Below are positions 36,064-45,636 of a stretch of 64,000 bases of DNA, piece by piece (the stretch's first letter is position 1; each line of letters opens with the position of its first letter). Where the stretch lies: the NCBI RefSeq assembly GCF_015355625.1, contig NZ_JACLAF010000009.1, positions 124,001-188,000 on the forward strand. The letters are read 5' to 3'. The notes under the pieces were generated by a model. That model was not told where the DNA came from. It saw only the letters and a list, made by a program, of their open reading frames with translations, and did no database searches. A program made the translations under genes and the position numbers. This stretch comes from Tamlana sp. I1 (lineage in GTDB: Bacteria > Bacteroidota > Bacteroidia > Flavobacteriales > Flavobacteriaceae).

Positions 36064-36110
36064 CAAAGTTAAAAGTTAAAAGTGAGAAGTGAGAAGTGAA
36101 AATCTTCAAA
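36064..36110. repeat. Simple AAAGTTAAAAGTGA-type repeat between hisA and hisF
   Basis: The gap consists of repeated AAAGTT, AAAAGTGA and GAAGTGA units. Similar units occur at 28223-28256 (leuC-leuD), 36867-36900 and, in reverse orientation, 37260-37295. They look like products of slippage or of a dispersed flavobacterial repeat. Confidence 0.6.
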
Positions 36111-36127
36111 CTTCATTTTAATCTTCG

Positions 36128-36862
36128 TTATACAAATTTTTCTAATTGCTGAAGACTGATTCTATTTTCGTAAATCGCTTTTCCGATAATAACACCTTCA
36201 CATCCTAAAGCTTTTAGTTTTGGTAATTCTTCAATACAAGAAATACCTCCAGAAGCGATTAATTTTATGGATTGCCCGCTGCTACTGTTTGTGCAATCTG
36301 CAATAATCTCTTGATACAAATCGAATGAAGGTCCTTCAAGCATGCCATCTTTAGAAATATCGGTACAAATAACATATTGAATACCTTTTTTCTGATAGCC
36401 TTTTATAAACGGAATTAAATTCTCTTCACTGTCTTCTTGCCAGCCGCTAATCGCTACTTTTCCAGCATTGCTATCGGCACCAAGAATAATTTTTTCACTG
36501 CCATATTTTGCAATCCACCCTTCAAAAGTTTTAGGATCTTTCACGGCAATACTACCTCCTGTTATTTGTCTGGCACCAGAATTAAAAGCGATATGTAAAT
36601 CGGCATCAGCCTTCAAACCACCACCAAAATCAATTTTTAATTTCGTTTTAGAAGCAATTTGTTCCAATACTTTATAATTAACAATATGCTGTGCTTTTGC
36701 GCCATCTAAATCTACTAAATGCAGATTTTCTATACCAGAAGCTTCAAACATTTTGGCTACTTCCAAAGGATTTTCGTTATATACTTTTTTAGTATCGTAA
36801 TCTCCTTTTGTTAAACGCACACATTTTCCGTCTATAATATCTATGGCTGGTATGATTCTCAT
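36128..36862 (-). CDS. hisA: ProFAR isomerase (step 4 of histidine synthesis)
   Basis: The 244-residue TIM-barrel isomerase has the start [20 protein letters not shown] with its catalytic Asp8, the middle loop DFGGGLK, a second catalytic region [15 protein letters not shown] and the phosphate loop ASGGISC. It lies between the four-helix-bundle gene and hisF in the leftward his operon. Confidence 0.97.
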   Translation of the reverse strand: MRIIPAIDIIDGKCVRLTKGDYDTKKVYNENPLEVAKMFEASGIENLHLVDLDGAKAQHIVNYKVLEQIASKTKLKIDFGGGLKADADLHIAFNSGARQITGGSIAVKDPKTFEGWIAKYGSEKIILGADSNAGKVAISGWQEDSEENLIPFIKGYQKKGIQYVICTDISKDGMLEGPSFDLYQEIIADCTNSSSGQSIKLIASGGISCIEELPKLKALGCEGVIIGKAIYENRISLQQLEKFV

Positions 36863-36899
36863 TTTTGAATATTAAAAGTTAAATATAAAATATTAAAAG

Positions 36900-37259
36900 T
36901 TACTTACGTTGTTGATTCCGCTTTGCTGTGTTAATTGAAGCTACGGTGATGGCTAACAATTCTTTTCCTTCTTTTTGAAGTTTATTTATTTCTTCAGTAT
37001 GTTCAGAAAGAATTTCCTCAAAAATCTCTAACCAATAAACACTTTCATCAACTTCTTCTTCAACAATTTTTAATTTATTTATAAAGTCTGCTGTAGACTT
37101 TGCACGTTGAGAAGCTCTATAATTAGCCCCTACAGAACTTGAACTTCTGATTAATTGATTAACAAAGACATTATATTCTCTAGATTTAGGAACCTTAAAA
37201 CAAAAAGTCCAACAATCTAAAGCAAATTGTTTTGTTCGTAGAATTAATTCGTTTTTCAT
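36900..37259 (-). CDS. Four-helix-bundle protein (23S rRNA intervening-sequence family)
   Basis: The 119-residue protein matches the four-helix-bundle family first named from proteins encoded in 23S rRNA intervening sequences (TIGR02436): a start FALDCWTFCFKVPKSREYNV, then LIRSSSSVGANYRASQRAKS and a Glu-rich helix with EVDESVYWLEIF. Members form pentamers of unknown role. It is inserted between hisH and hisA, 17 bases after hisH and 37 bases before hisA, with AAAAGTT-type repeats on both sides. This suggests a late insertion that kept the operon working. Confidence 0.88.
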   Translation of the reverse strand: MKNELILRTKQFALDCWTFCFKVPKSREYNVFVNQLIRSSSSVGANYRASQRAKSTADFINKLKIVEEEVDESVYWLEIFEEILSEHTEEINKLQKEGKELLAITVASINTAKRNQQRK

Positions 37260-37276
37260 TTCAAAACTTTTAATAT

Positions 37277-37870
37277 CTAACTTTTCACTTCTAACTTTAG
37301 GAAGTTTTCCAAAATTTTTTGACCTTGAATTCCACTCTTCTCAGGATGAAACTGCACCCCATAAAAATTATTATGTTGTAATGCAGAAGCGTAATTAATT
37401 CCGTAATCGGTTTTTGCTATGGTTTCGTTACAGTGCTCGGCATAATAACTGTGCACAAGATACATGTATTCGTTTTCTTTAATGCCTTTAAATAAATCGG
37501 ATTTTAAATCTTTAATAACGTTCCATCCCATTTGAGGCACTTTTACATCGTTTGAAAAACGTTTTACATTCGTTTGAAAAACGCCAAGCCCTTCTGTATC
37601 GCCTTCTTCAGAATGTTTACAAAGCAATTGCATCCCTAAACAAATCCCTAAAACAGGTTGTTTTAAAGTTGGAATTAAGGTATCTAAACCCGATTCCTTC
37701 AACATTTGCATCGCTGAACTGGCCTCGCCAACCCCTGGAAAAACAACTTTATCGGCAGCTAAAATTTCTTCAGGATTATTCGATAATACGGCATCAACCC
37801 CCAAACGCTTAAAAGCAAATTGTATACTTTTAATATTTCCTGCTCCGTAATTAATTATAACTAATTTCAT
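37277..37870 (-). CDS. hisH: Imidazole glycerol phosphate synthase, glutamine amidotransferase subunit
   Basis: The 197-residue class I amidotransferase supplies ammonia to HisF. The nucleophile Cys lies in LGICLGMQLL and the catalytic His and Glu in VQFHPEKS. The start NYGAGNIKSI is typical. In this operon it is separated from hisF by the four-helix-bundle gene and hisA. Confidence 0.97.
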   Translation of the reverse strand: MKLVIINYGAGNIKSIQFAFKRLGVDAVLSNNPEEILAADKVVFPGVGEASSAMQMLKESGLDTLIPTLKQPVLGICLGMQLLCKHSEEGDTEGLGVFQTNVKRFSNDVKVPQMGWNVIKDLKSDLFKGIKENEYMYLVHSYYAEHCNETIAKTDYGINYASALQHNNFYGVQFHPEKSGIQGQKILENFLKLEVKS

Positions 37871-37890
37871 TCTTTGGCTTTTAGCTTATG

Positions 37891-37920
37891 GCCTTTAGCT
37901 ATTTGCAAACAGCTAAAGGC
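37891..37920. repeat. Palindromic element between hisB and hisH
   Basis: GCCTTTAGCT and AGCTAAAGGC form a perfect ten-bp stem with loop ATTTGCAAAC. Flanking TTTAGCTTATGG and TAATAGCTT extend the related sequence. It fills most of the 61-base gap between hisB and hisH. Confidence 0.65.
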
Positions 37921-37931
37921 TAATAGCTTCT

Positions 37932-39068
37932 TTATAACATTCCTTTTGTACTTGGTAAAAACATCTTGTTTGAATCGCGTTTTACCGCCATTTTCATAGC
38001 TTTTGCAAAGGCCTTAAAGATACCTTCAATTTTATGATGCTCGTTTACGCCTTCTGCTTTAATGTTTAAATTACATTTTGCACCATCTGTAAACGATTTA
38101 AATAAGTGATAAAACATTTCAGTAGGCATATCCCCTATTTTTTCACGCTTAAATTCGGCGTCCCATTCTAGCCAATTTCTTCCGCCAAAATCTACGGCAA
38201 CTTGCGCCAAACAATCGTCCATAGGCAAGCAAAATCCGTAACGCTCTATACCTAATTTATTACCTAAAGCCTTGTTGAATAATTCCCCAAAAGCAATCAT
38301 GGTGTCTTCAATAGTGTGGTGCTCATCAACTTCAAGATCGCCATCTACTTTTATGGTTAAATCCATGGCTCCATGACGTCCAATTTGGTCTAGCATATGA
38401 TCGAAAAATGACAAACCAGTACTAATATCATTTTTACCAGAACCATCTAAATTTAGCTTGATGTAAATCTTAGTTTCGTTCGTATTTCTTGTAATTTCAG
38501 CAGTACGATCCTCAAGTTTTAAAAACTCATAAATAGCTGACCAATCGGTACTTTTTAAAGCGATACAATCAAAAATATCTTGCTTTGATGTTTCAATTTC
38601 ATCAGCACCTAATTCTGGGTTTTCAGACATAAAAATGCCTTTTGCACCGAGATTTTTAGCCAATTCCATATCGGTAATGCGATCCCCTAAAACAAAAGAG
38701 TTTTCTAAATCATATTCCTTCGAAAAATATTTGGTTAACAACCCGGTTCTTGGTTTACGAGTTTCAGCATTTTCATGCGGAAAAGTTTTATCAATACAAA
38801 CCTCTGAAAACACAACACCTTCTTTAGCAAAAGCATCAATAATTTTATTTTGCGCTGGCCAAAAGGTCTCTTCTGGAAAAGAATCTGTTCCCAATCCATC
38901 TTGATTCGTCACCATAACCAATTCGTAATCAAGTTCGTTAGCAATTTTAGCCATGTATTGAAATACTTTCGGATAAAACTCTAATTTCTCTAAACTATCT
39001 AATTGATAATCAACTGGTGGCTCCAAAACCAATGTGCCGTCGCGGTCTATAAATAATACTTTTTTCAT
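37932..39068 (-). CDS. hisB: Bifunctional histidinol-phosphatase / IGP dehydratase
   Basis: The 378-residue fusion has an N-terminal HAD phosphatase (Asp8 and Asp10 in FIDRDGTL) and a C-terminal IGP dehydratase (from about residue 180, with [21 protein letters not shown] and NEHHKIEG metal motifs). The frame is open to 39146, but Met at 39068 starts directly before the HAD motif, and its A overlaps the stop of hisC (TAATG), so this start is preferred. Confidence 0.97.
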   Translation of the reverse strand: MKKVLFIDRDGTLVLEPPVDYQLDSLEKLEFYPKVFQYMAKIANELDYELVMVTNQDGLGTDSFPEETFWPAQNKIIDAFAKEGVVFSEVCIDKTFPHENAETRKPRTGLLTKYFSKEYDLENSFVLGDRITDMELAKNLGAKGIFMSENPELGADEIETSKQDIFDCIALKSTDWSAIYEFLKLEDRTAEITRNTNETKIYIKLNLDGSGKNDISTGLSFFDHMLDQIGRHGAMDLTIKVDGDLEVDEHHTIEDTMIAFGELFNKALGNKLGIERYGFCLPMDDCLAQVAVDFGGRNWLEWDAEFKREKIGDMPTEMFYHLFKSFTDGAKCNLNIKAEGVNEHHKIEGIFKAFAKAMKMAVKRDSNKMFLPSTKGML

Positions 39069-40102
39069 TATATAGATTTTAAGGTATCTATTAATATTTT
39101 GTTTTCTTCTGGTCTTCCAACCGTTAATCGCAAGGTGTTTTCGCAACCTGGTTGTGTGGTTCTGTTTCTAATAACAATGCCTTTTTCAATCAATTGATTA
39201 TAACGTTTTGTGGCATCATCTACCTTAACTAATACAAAATTTGCATCAGAAGGATATATTTTTGAAACATAACTAACCGTTTTTAATTGATCGATTAACA
39301 CATTACGTTCTTCAAGAATCTCTGAAATCTGTTGCGCAGTTAAAGCTTTGTTTTTTAATTGTTCAATGCCTTTTTGCTGCGTTAATTCATTAACATTATA
39401 AGGTGGCTTAATACGGTTTAAAACCGAAATGATTTCTTCGGAAGCAAAACAAATTCCTAAACGAATTCCTGCCATACCGTAAGCTTTTGAAAGTGTTTGG
39501 GTCACAATTAAATTTGGGAATTCTGCTAATTTGCTCGCCCAGCTTTCTTCATTTGAAAAATCGATGTAAGCTTCATCAATCACCACAATACCTTTAAATT
39601 CTTTAACCAACTTTGAAATGGCTGCTGAAGCAAAACTATTTCCCGTAGGATTGTTTGGCGAACATATGAATAACAATTTGCTGTTTGAATCGGCTATATT
39701 TAGAATTTCATCAACTTTTGGTTGAAAATTTTCATCCAATTGTACCGATTTTATATCAACCGCATTAATATTTGCCAACACACTGTACATGCCGTAAGTT
39801 GGTGGTAACGTGATGATGTTATCCTGATTGGGTTCACAAAACGCTCTGAAGATTAAATCTAAAACTTCATCGCTCCCGTTTCCTAAAAGGATATTTTTAA
39901 TAGGCACATTTTTTATCTCTGATAACAATGATTTTACCGTGCGCTGCTGCGGATCTGGATAACGATTTACACCATTTTCATACGGATTTTCGTTAGCGTC
40001 CAAAAACACCATAGCATCACTATTGCCTTGAAATTCATCTCTTGCAGACGAATACGGTTTTAGTGCTTTTATGGTTGGTCTTATTAAATCTTGAATATTC
40101 AT
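39068..40102 (-). CDS. hisC: Histidinol-phosphate aminotransferase
   Basis: The 344-residue PLP enzyme transfers an amino group to imidazole acetol phosphate. The PLP lysine lies in [21 protein letters not shown]-like CSPNNPTGN and DEAYIDFS are further family motifs. It overlaps hisB by one base, and a perfect palindrome fills the gap to hisD. Confidence 0.97.
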   Translation of the reverse strand: MNIQDLIRPTIKALKPYSSARDEFQGNSDAMVFLDANENPYENGVNRYPDPQQRTVKSLLSEIKNVPIKNILLGNGSDEVLDLIFRAFCEPNQDNIITLPPTYGMYSVLANINAVDIKSVQLDENFQPKVDEILNIADSNSKLLFICSPNNPTGNSFASAAISKLVKEFKGIVVIDEAYIDFSNEESWASKLAEFPNLIVTQTLSKAYGMAGIRLGICFASEEIISVLNRIKPPYNVNELTQQKGIEQLKNKALTAQQISEILEERNVLIDQLKTVSYVSKIYPSDANFVLVKVDDATKRYNQLIEKGIVIRNRTTQPGCENTLRLTVGRPEENKILIDTLKSI

Positions 40103-40112
40103 CTTTTATCTC

Positions 40113-40145
40113 AGACCTTTCAGGTTTTAAAAACCTGAAAGGTCT
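40113..40145. repeat. Perfect 16-bp-arm palindrome between hisD and hisC
   Basis: AGACCTTTCAGGTTTT is followed, after one base, by its reverse complement. The same word class (CCTTTCAGGTTT) is, from memory, a common intergenic palindrome of Flavobacteriaceae. Without a T run it is unlikely to be a full terminator; it may adjust mRNA stability inside the operon. Confidence 0.8.
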
Positions 40146-40153
40146 ATATTATG

Positions 40154-41440
40154 TTAATATTTTAAATCTTTCAGTCTAATTGAAACCGCATTTTTATGGG
40201 CTTGTAAACCTTCAGCTTCCGCCATAAGTTCTATGGTTTCTCCAATATTTAAAAGGCCTTCTTTAGATATTTTTTGAAAAGTCATACTCTTCATAAAACT
40301 ATCTAAATTCACTCCCGAATACGCTTTTGAAAAACCGTTTGTTGGCAATGTATGATTGGTTCCAGAAGCATAATCGCCAGCACTTTCAGGGGTGTAATCA
40401 CCTATAAAAACAGAACCTGCATTGCTAATCCCTTGAACATATAAATCTTCATTTTTTGAACAAATAATGAAATGTTCTGGGCCGTATTCATCAATTAACT
40501 CTAAAGCTAAATTATCGTTTTCAATGTAAATTAACTTCGAATTTTCTATGGCTTTTTCGGCAATCGCTTTACGCGGAAGTACGGCTAACTGACTTTCAAC
40601 TTCATTGGAAACGTCCTCAATCAAGTCTTGTGATGTTGAAACCAAAATTACCTGACTGTCTGTACCATGTTCTGCCTGACTTAATAAATCTGATGCAATG
40701 TATGAAGCATTTGCAGAATCGTCGGCAACAACCAATAATTCGCTTGGGCCAGCAGGCATATCTATAGCCACGCCATGTTTAGTAGCCAACTGCTTCGCAA
40801 CGGTTACAAACTGGTTTCCTGGTCCGAAAATTTTATAAACTTGAGGAATCGATTCTGTTCCAAAAGTCATTCCTGCAATGGCTTGAATCCCCCCTACTTT
40901 TATAATTTTAGTCACACCACAAAGTTGTGCAGCAAATAAAATTTCGGGTGCCAATCGACCTGCTTTATTAGGGGGCGAACATAAAACAATTTCTTTACAG
41001 CCTGCAATTTGAGCAGGAACTGCTAGCATTAATACCGTTGAAAACAAAGGTGCTGTACCGCCTGGAATATACAAACCTACTTTTTGAATAGGTCGTTTTT
41101 CTTGCCAACATTGTACACCTGCTGTGGTTTCAATTTCTACTTTTGGTGTTTTTTGAATGCTGTGAAAACACTCAATATTATGTTTGGCTAATTGTATAGC
41201 TTTTTGAAGTTTTTCAGGCACCAAAGCCACTGCTTCTTGAATTTCTTCGGCAGAAACGATATTGGTTTCTAAAGAAACACCATCAAATTTCAAAGTGTAT
41301 TTTTTAATGGCTGCTTCTTTTTCAACAGAAACCTCCTTAAAAATTTGATTAACTACGCCTTCAATATCATTAACCGTTTGAGTTGGACGCTTTAGTAATT
41401 CTGTCCAACTTTCTCGATTTGGATTGTTTATGATTTGCAT
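40154..41440 (-). CDS. hisD: Histidinol dehydrogenase
   Basis: The enzyme oxidises histidinol to histidine with a bound zinc. Visible motifs are VGLYIPGGTAPLFSTVLM, MPAGPSELLVVAD, DLLSQAEHGTDSQ (zinc ligands) and EYGPEHF, then GSVFIGDYTPESAGDYASG. The frame also has Met at 41461, but that codon overlaps the inverted repeat between hisG and hisD. The inner Met at 41440 (MQIINNPNRESW) matches the usual start, so the product is about 428 residues. Confidence 0.96.
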   Translation of the reverse strand: MQIINNPNRESWTELLKRPTQTVNDIEGVVNQIFKEVSVEKEAAIKKYTLKFDGVSLETNIVSAEEIQEAVALVPEKLQKAIQLAKHNIECFHSIQKTPKVEIETTAGVQCWQEKRPIQKVGLYIPGGTAPLFSTVLMLAVPAQIAGCKEIVLCSPPNKAGRLAPEILFAAQLCGVTKIIKVGGIQAIAGMTFGTESIPQVYKIFGPGNQFVTVAKQLATKHGVAIDMPAGPSELLVVADDSANASYIASDLLSQAEHGTDSQVILVSTSQDLIEDVSNEVESQLAVLPRKAIAEKAIENSKLIYIENDNLALELIDEYGPEHFIICSKNEDLYVQGISNAGSVFIGDYTPESAGDYASGTNHTLPTNGFSKAYSGVNLDSFMKSMTFQKISKEGLLNIGETIELMAEAEGLQAHKNAVSIRLKDLKY

Positions 41441-41460
41441 TCTGAACTTATTTTCTTTCA

Positions 41461-41527
41461 TTTCCGCGAAGGCGGAAATCTCATGAATTATAACTTTCTT
41501 TTAAAAAGCTTTCCGCCTCCGCGGAAA
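41461..41527. repeat. Inverted repeat between hisG and hisD
   Basis: TTTCCGCGAAGGCGGAAA (41461-41478) and TTTCCGCCTCCGCGGAAA (41510-41527) are inverted copies with one mismatch, and each arm is itself a small palindrome. They stand out by high GC in AT-rich DNA and resemble dispersed flavobacterial elements. Confidence 0.75.
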
Positions 41528-41542
41528 TGAAAAAAATGTGCC

Positions 41543-42400
41543 TTATAGCACCATTTTCTCAATAGGACACACTAAAATACCTTGTGCACCATTTGCTTTT
41601 AATTCATCGATAACTTCCCAAAATTCGTTTTTACTAATTACAGAATGTATCGAGCTCCAGCCTTCTTCAGCTAATGGTAAAACCGTTGGACTCTTCATAC
41701 CTGGAAGTACACTAATAATATCTTGAACTTTATCGTTTGGCGCGTTTAATAACACATATTTTGAATCTCTTCCTTTTAAAACCGATTTAATTCTAAATTG
41801 AATGGTATCTAAAATCGCTTGTTTTTCAGCATCTAATTTTGGTGAAACCGCTAAAACAGCTTCCGAAGTTAAAATGGTTTCAACTTCTTTTAAATTGTTT
41901 TTAAACAAAGTGCTTCCACTAGAAACAATATCGCAAATAGCATCGGCTAAACCAATATTTGGAGCAATTTCAACCGATCCGTTGATAATGTGAAGTTGGG
42001 CTTTAACACCTTGTTCCTTTAAATACATTTCAACAGTATTAGGGTAAGATGTTGCAATACGCTGACCTTCTAAATCCTTTATTGAACTGTAAGCAGTAGT
42101 TTTAGGTACCGCGATACAAACACGACAGGTTGAAAACCCTAATTTTTCAACAACAGTAATACCGTTACCTTTTTCTATTAATACGTTTTCTCCAATAATA
42201 GCAGCATCAACAACGCCATCCTTTAAATACTGAGGAATATCCCCGTTTCTAAGATAAAATACTTCCACAGGGAAATTTCTTGCCGAAGCTTTTAGTTGAT
42301 CGATACCGTTATCAATAGAAATACCGATGTCTTTTAAAATTCTCATCGAATCCTCGTTTAAACGACCCGATTTTTGTACTGCAATTCTTAATTTACTCAT
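41543..42400 (-). CDS. hisG: ATP phosphoribosyltransferase (long form)
   Basis: The 285-residue enzyme catalyses the first, feedback-controlled step of histidine synthesis. The start at 42400 gives MSKLRIAVQKSGRLNEDS; the frame is open to 42469 but that part is the attenuator region. The C-terminal regulatory domain (about residues 210-285) makes it the long, HisZ-independent form. It is the first structural gene of the operon, behind a leader peptide and an attenuator. Confidence 0.96.
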   Translation of the reverse strand: MSKLRIAVQKSGRLNEDSMRILKDIGISIDNGIDQLKASARNFPVEVFYLRNGDIPQYLKDGVVDAAIIGENVLIEKGNGITVVEKLGFSTCRVCIAVPKTTAYSSIKDLEGQRIATSYPNTVEMYLKEQGVKAQLHIINGSVEIAPNIGLADAICDIVSSGSTLFKNNLKEVETILTSEAVLAVSPKLDAEKQAILDTIQFRIKSVLKGRDSKYVLLNAPNDKVQDIISVLPGMKSPTVLPLAEEGWSSIHSVISKNEFWEVIDELKANGAQGILVCPIEKMVL

Positions 42401-42416
42401 TATATTGGTTTTATGA

Positions 42417-42477
42417 GTTTGAAACAATCTGTTGGCATTTAAAAATAAAAACCCGCTTGATTGTCTCAAACGGGTTT
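42417..42477 (-). promoter_or_regulatory. his attenuator: terminator and competing pairing
   Basis: On the minus strand AAACCCGTTTGA (42477-42466), loop GACAA, TCAAGCGGGTTT, then TTTTTATTTTT form an intrinsic terminator before hisG. A second segment, GATTGTTTCAAAC (42429-42417), lies between the terminator and hisG. It can pair with GTTTGAGACAATC of the terminator's first arm and loop, which would be an alternative to the terminator stem. Together with the His-rich leader this is the layout of a ribosome-controlled attenuator. Pairing details are inferred. Confidence 0.78.
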
Positions 42478-42507
42478 AAAATATATTTCGATTTATTCAA
42501 TACATTT

Positions 42508-42561
42508 TCACTTCGCTTGAGAGCAAATTTGGAAATGATGATGAGTATGAATAAAAGTCAT
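42508..42561 (-). CDS. hisL: Histidine operon leader peptide
   Basis: The minus strand from ATG at 42561 encodes 17 residues, MTFIHTHHHFQICSQAK, and a TGA stop. Four of residues 5-9 are histidine. It ends 30 bases before the terminator stem upstream of hisG. When charged tRNA-His is scarce, a ribosome should stall on the His run and change the downstream folding. The match of His codons, position and terminator makes chance very unlikely. I checked each codon on the complementary strand. Confidence 0.85.
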   Translation of the reverse strand: MTFIHTHHHFQICSQAK

Positions 42562-42580
42562 TTTCTTTATTTTTGTGATA

Positions 42581-42613
42581 CAAATATCTGTAATTTATAT
42601 TGATAATTCCAAA
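42581..42613 (-). promoter_or_regulatory. Candidate his operon promoter
   Basis: On the minus strand TTTG (42613-42610), 21 bases and GATATTTG (42588-42581) resemble the Bacteroidota -33 TTTG and -7 TAnnTTTG boxes with one mismatch. Transcription would begin near 42574, about 13 bases before the leader peptide start. Confidence 0.45.
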
Positions 42614-42707
42614 CATCTGTAGGAAATATTCATAAATTCAATTATCTATATTTTTAGTTCTGAAAAAATCAATATTTTTTAACAGAACATTATAAATACT
42701 GAATTAT

Positions 42708-43523
42708 TTAATTGTTTCCTAAAATTAAAGGCAATCCTCCATCGCCTGAACCAATAACAATCACTTTACTGTTTGGTGATTCTGATAATTTGATGGTCGC
42801 TTCGATACCTTTATCTCTTAAAATTTGATCGTTTAATGACGCACTTAAAATACGGTTTGCATCTGCTTTACCTTGCGCCTCTATGATTTGTTTTTGAGCT
42901 TCTTTATCTGCTGTAATTAATCTAAATTCATATTCTAAAGACTCTTGTTCTTGTTTTAATTTACGCTCGATAGCATCTTTTATGGTTGCAGGTAAAGTAA
43001 CATCGCGTACCAAAACTTCATTTAATTGAATGTATTGATCTTCAACAATATTTTTAGTTTCTTCAAAGATTTCTTGCTGAATAGCATCTCTTTTACTTGA
43101 ATATAATTGTTCTGGTGTATAACGCCCTACAACACTTCTTGCAGCAGAACGAATAGCAGGAAGCAACACACGCTCCTTATACATTTCACTTTTTTCTTGA
43201 TGCAGTTTTCCTAAATTTTTAAAATCTGGTTGAAACCAAATTGAAGCTTCTAATTTAATATCTAATCCGTTAGAAGATAAAACATTCATTTTTTCTAATA
43301 TTTCTTGCTGTCTTACTTCATAGATAAATACTTTATTCCAAGGCGCTACAATATGAAAACCTTCGCCCAATGCAGGTTCATCAACAACAACCCCTTCACC
43401 AAAAGTTCTAAATAATACACCAGCCTCACCAGATTCAATGGTTACGGCAGATTTTGTGAGCAACACTAATAAAACTACTGCGGCTATAATAAAAGGTAAT
43501 GCTACTTTAGGTAATTTTTCCAT
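42708..43523 (-). CDS. Prohibitin-family (SPFH/band 7) membrane protein
   Basis: The 271-residue protein has one N-terminal membrane helix (residues 8-24) and an SPFH domain (IESGEAGVLFRTFG, EGFHIVAPWNKVFIYEVR, AIRSAARSVVGRYTPEQLYS), then a coiled coil (EAQKQIIEAQGKADANRIL). This is the prohibitin plan; such proteins form large membrane rings. It lies 14 bases after the VWA gene and upstream of the his promoter region, and is probably not part of the his transcript. Confidence 0.9.
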   Translation of the reverse strand: MEKLPKVALPFIIAAVVLLVLLTKSAVTIESGEAGVLFRTFGEGVVVDEPALGEGFHIVAPWNKVFIYEVRQQEILEKMNVLSSNGLDIKLEASIWFQPDFKNLGKLHQEKSEMYKERVLLPAIRSAARSVVGRYTPEQLYSSKRDAIQQEIFEETKNIVEDQYIQLNEVLVRDVTLPATIKDAIERKLKQEQESLEYEFRLITADKEAQKQIIEAQGKADANRILSASLNDQILRDKGIEATIKLSESPNSKVIVIGSGDGGLPLILGNN

Positions 43524-43537
43524 ATTCTATTTTAAAT

Positions 43538-45574
43538 TTAAATTAATCCGTTATATTTTCTTGCAAACCACTCAGCTCCAAGGCTTAAAGCAATAAGACC
43601 TAGAAGCCATTTCCAATCGATCAAAGGTGTGTTATTTTTACTACTTTTCTGTACTGAAACATAGCGTTTATCTCCTAATAATTCGTTAATAATTTCAGAT
43701 GTATCCTCAATAAAATAAGGAGTTCCAGAACTATTATCAGCCAGCTGTTCTAGTTTTGCAACATTAGCATTTAAAAACTGCTGTTCTACATCGTATTCTA
43801 AAATTTGAAAACTTCCTGATTTGGAAATATTTTCATTTTTAGCTTTTATTGAAAACTGATATTCTGAAGGCTGTAAACCACTTAAATCGACTTGATAATG
43901 GTTGTTTTTTAAAACCAAAGGAAATGTTTTTTCGAAGTTTGAATTTTTATCTGAAACCGTAATTTGAAGCGTTTCACGAGCATCAAAGACATAATTTTTA
44001 TCGAAATACTCTGCTTTAATTATCACATTGCTATTGCCATCGTAAAACGACTGAAAATCAACATTCAATCTGCTTTTTTGCTTGTTTGAAGCCAAATACT
44101 GAACCAATTTTCCGATAAAATCATCAAAATCATGAAACGATTTCTTTTCGACGTAATTATAAGCACGCCATTGCCAAATATTTTCGCCAAACAAAATAGC
44201 CTCACGTCTACCGTTATTTTCAAAGGTGGCTAACAAAGGTTCATTTACCGAAACTCCACGAACGGTTTTGTTTATAATAACATCAACAGGGTGTTTAAAT
44301 TTTACAACGCCATAATTAGAATGAAGTGGCGGATACGATTCAAAATTAATATCATCAATTATAAAAGGCGTATAATTAATATTTAATTCGGCTTGATAAT
44401 CTTCTTTCTGATTGGTTATACTTTGTTGGTAATCTTCAGAAATACGGTTCATAAAATGTAAATCTGTTTTGGAGCCAATTATCGTGAAATAATTCTTGTT
44501 TAAATCTTGTAACTTCTCAAACAAAATTTTAAACTTATTATTTGGTTGATATAATATAATTAATTGAAAATCATTTATTTGATTAATTATATTTCTAGAA
44601 TCGATAAGCGTTACAAAACGCTGCTCATTACTTTCAATACTCTTTTTAAGCGCGCCAATATCAGGATGCGGAAAATCGCTTACAATAGCAATTTTTGTCT
44701 TTTGATTAATAACTTCAACAGCGAAATTTTTAATATTATTGACTTTGTTTTGTTCATTATCTAAAGGCGTAATGACCGCTTTATATTTACTCACACCAAC
44801 TTGGTTTGCAGGCAATGTAAAATGAACCACCTTAGAATTGTTGTTTTTTGAAAATTTTAAAACCTTCGAATAAACTGTTCTGTTACCATTAAAAACTTCA
44901 AATTTTGATGACACTTCAGAAGTACCATTATAAACCAAAATGGTTTCAATTGGAAATTCATTTTTTAAATACGCATAACGATTTACATTTAATTGCTGAA
45001 TTTTTAAATCGGTGTAAGTTACCGTATCCCCTAAAATAACAGGGTATATGGGGTGATTATATAAATTCGATGCAAAATGATAGTCGTTACCAAAAGTTTG
45101 ATTACCATCGGAAATTAAAATGGTTGGTGAATTGCTTGTTTTATAAATTCGAGCAAGCTGTTTAAACGCTGCAAAAATATTGGTTTGCTTTTCTAAAAAA
45201 GCTAAAGAATCTTCTAAAGGCTGAAGTTTTTCTCCAAAAGTATAATAATCAACATTAAACTTCTCTTTTAATGCGCTATTTGTTTTTATTTCATTTAGAA
45301 ATTTAAGCGCATTTATATCTTGCTTTAAATTTTTAACAGAGCTTGAATTATCTATAGCAACTATCAAATTTGGTTTTTCAACCGTTAATGTAGTTTGCTC
45401 AAAACTAGGGTTTACAATTAAAAGTAAAACAGAAAATATAGTAATAAAACGCAAAAAAGCAAAAAGCATGTTCCTTGTAGACATGCTTTTTGCTTTATAA
45501 AAATACTGAAATAGCGCTAATAATAACGCTATAGTTCCAGCAAGTATGATGTAAATAAGTGTTTCTGAACTCAT
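43538..45574 (-). CDS. Large membrane protein with von Willebrand A-like domain
   Basis: The 678-residue protein has two N-terminal membrane helices (about residues 6-24 and 38-58), a degenerate VWA-like region beginning at LIVAIDNSSSVKNL (a D-x-S-x-S metal site), a large periplasmic part and a C-terminal helix (WLLGLIALSLGAEWF). Bacteroidota often encode such proteins beside BatA/BatB-like stress proteins. Here it is near fabG and a prohibitin gene instead. Function is unknown. Confidence 0.75.
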   Translation of the reverse strand: MSSETLIYIILAGTIALLLALFQYFYKAKSMSTRNMLFAFLRFITIFSVLLLIVNPSFEQTTLTVEKPNLIVAIDNSSSVKNLKQDINALKFLNEIKTNSALKEKFNVDYYTFGEKLQPLEDSLAFLEKQTNIFAAFKQLARIYKTSNSPTILISDGNQTFGNDYHFASNLYNHPIYPVILGDTVTYTDLKIQQLNVNRYAYLKNEFPIETILVYNGTSEVSSKFEVFNGNRTVYSKVLKFSKNNNSKVVHFTLPANQVGVSKYKAVITPLDNEQNKVNNIKNFAVEVINQKTKIAIVSDFPHPDIGALKKSIESNEQRFVTLIDSRNIINQINDFQLIILYQPNNKFKILFEKLQDLNKNYFTIIGSKTDLHFMNRISEDYQQSITNQKEDYQAELNINYTPFIIDDINFESYPPLHSNYGVVKFKHPVDVIINKTVRGVSVNEPLLATFENNGRREAILFGENIWQWRAYNYVEKKSFHDFDDFIGKLVQYLASNKQKSRLNVDFQSFYDGNSNVIIKAEYFDKNYVFDARETLQITVSDKNSNFEKTFPLVLKNNHYQVDLSGLQPSEYQFSIKAKNENISKSGSFQILEYDVEQQFLNANVAKLEQLADNSSGTPYFIEDTSEIINELLGDKRYVSVQKSSKNNTPLIDWKWLLGLIALSLGAEWFARKYNGLI

Positions 45575-45636
45575 TAAAAAACTTTAAAGTTATCGTGATG
45601 AGATTCCCTCATACGAGAGAATGACAAAAGACTTAT

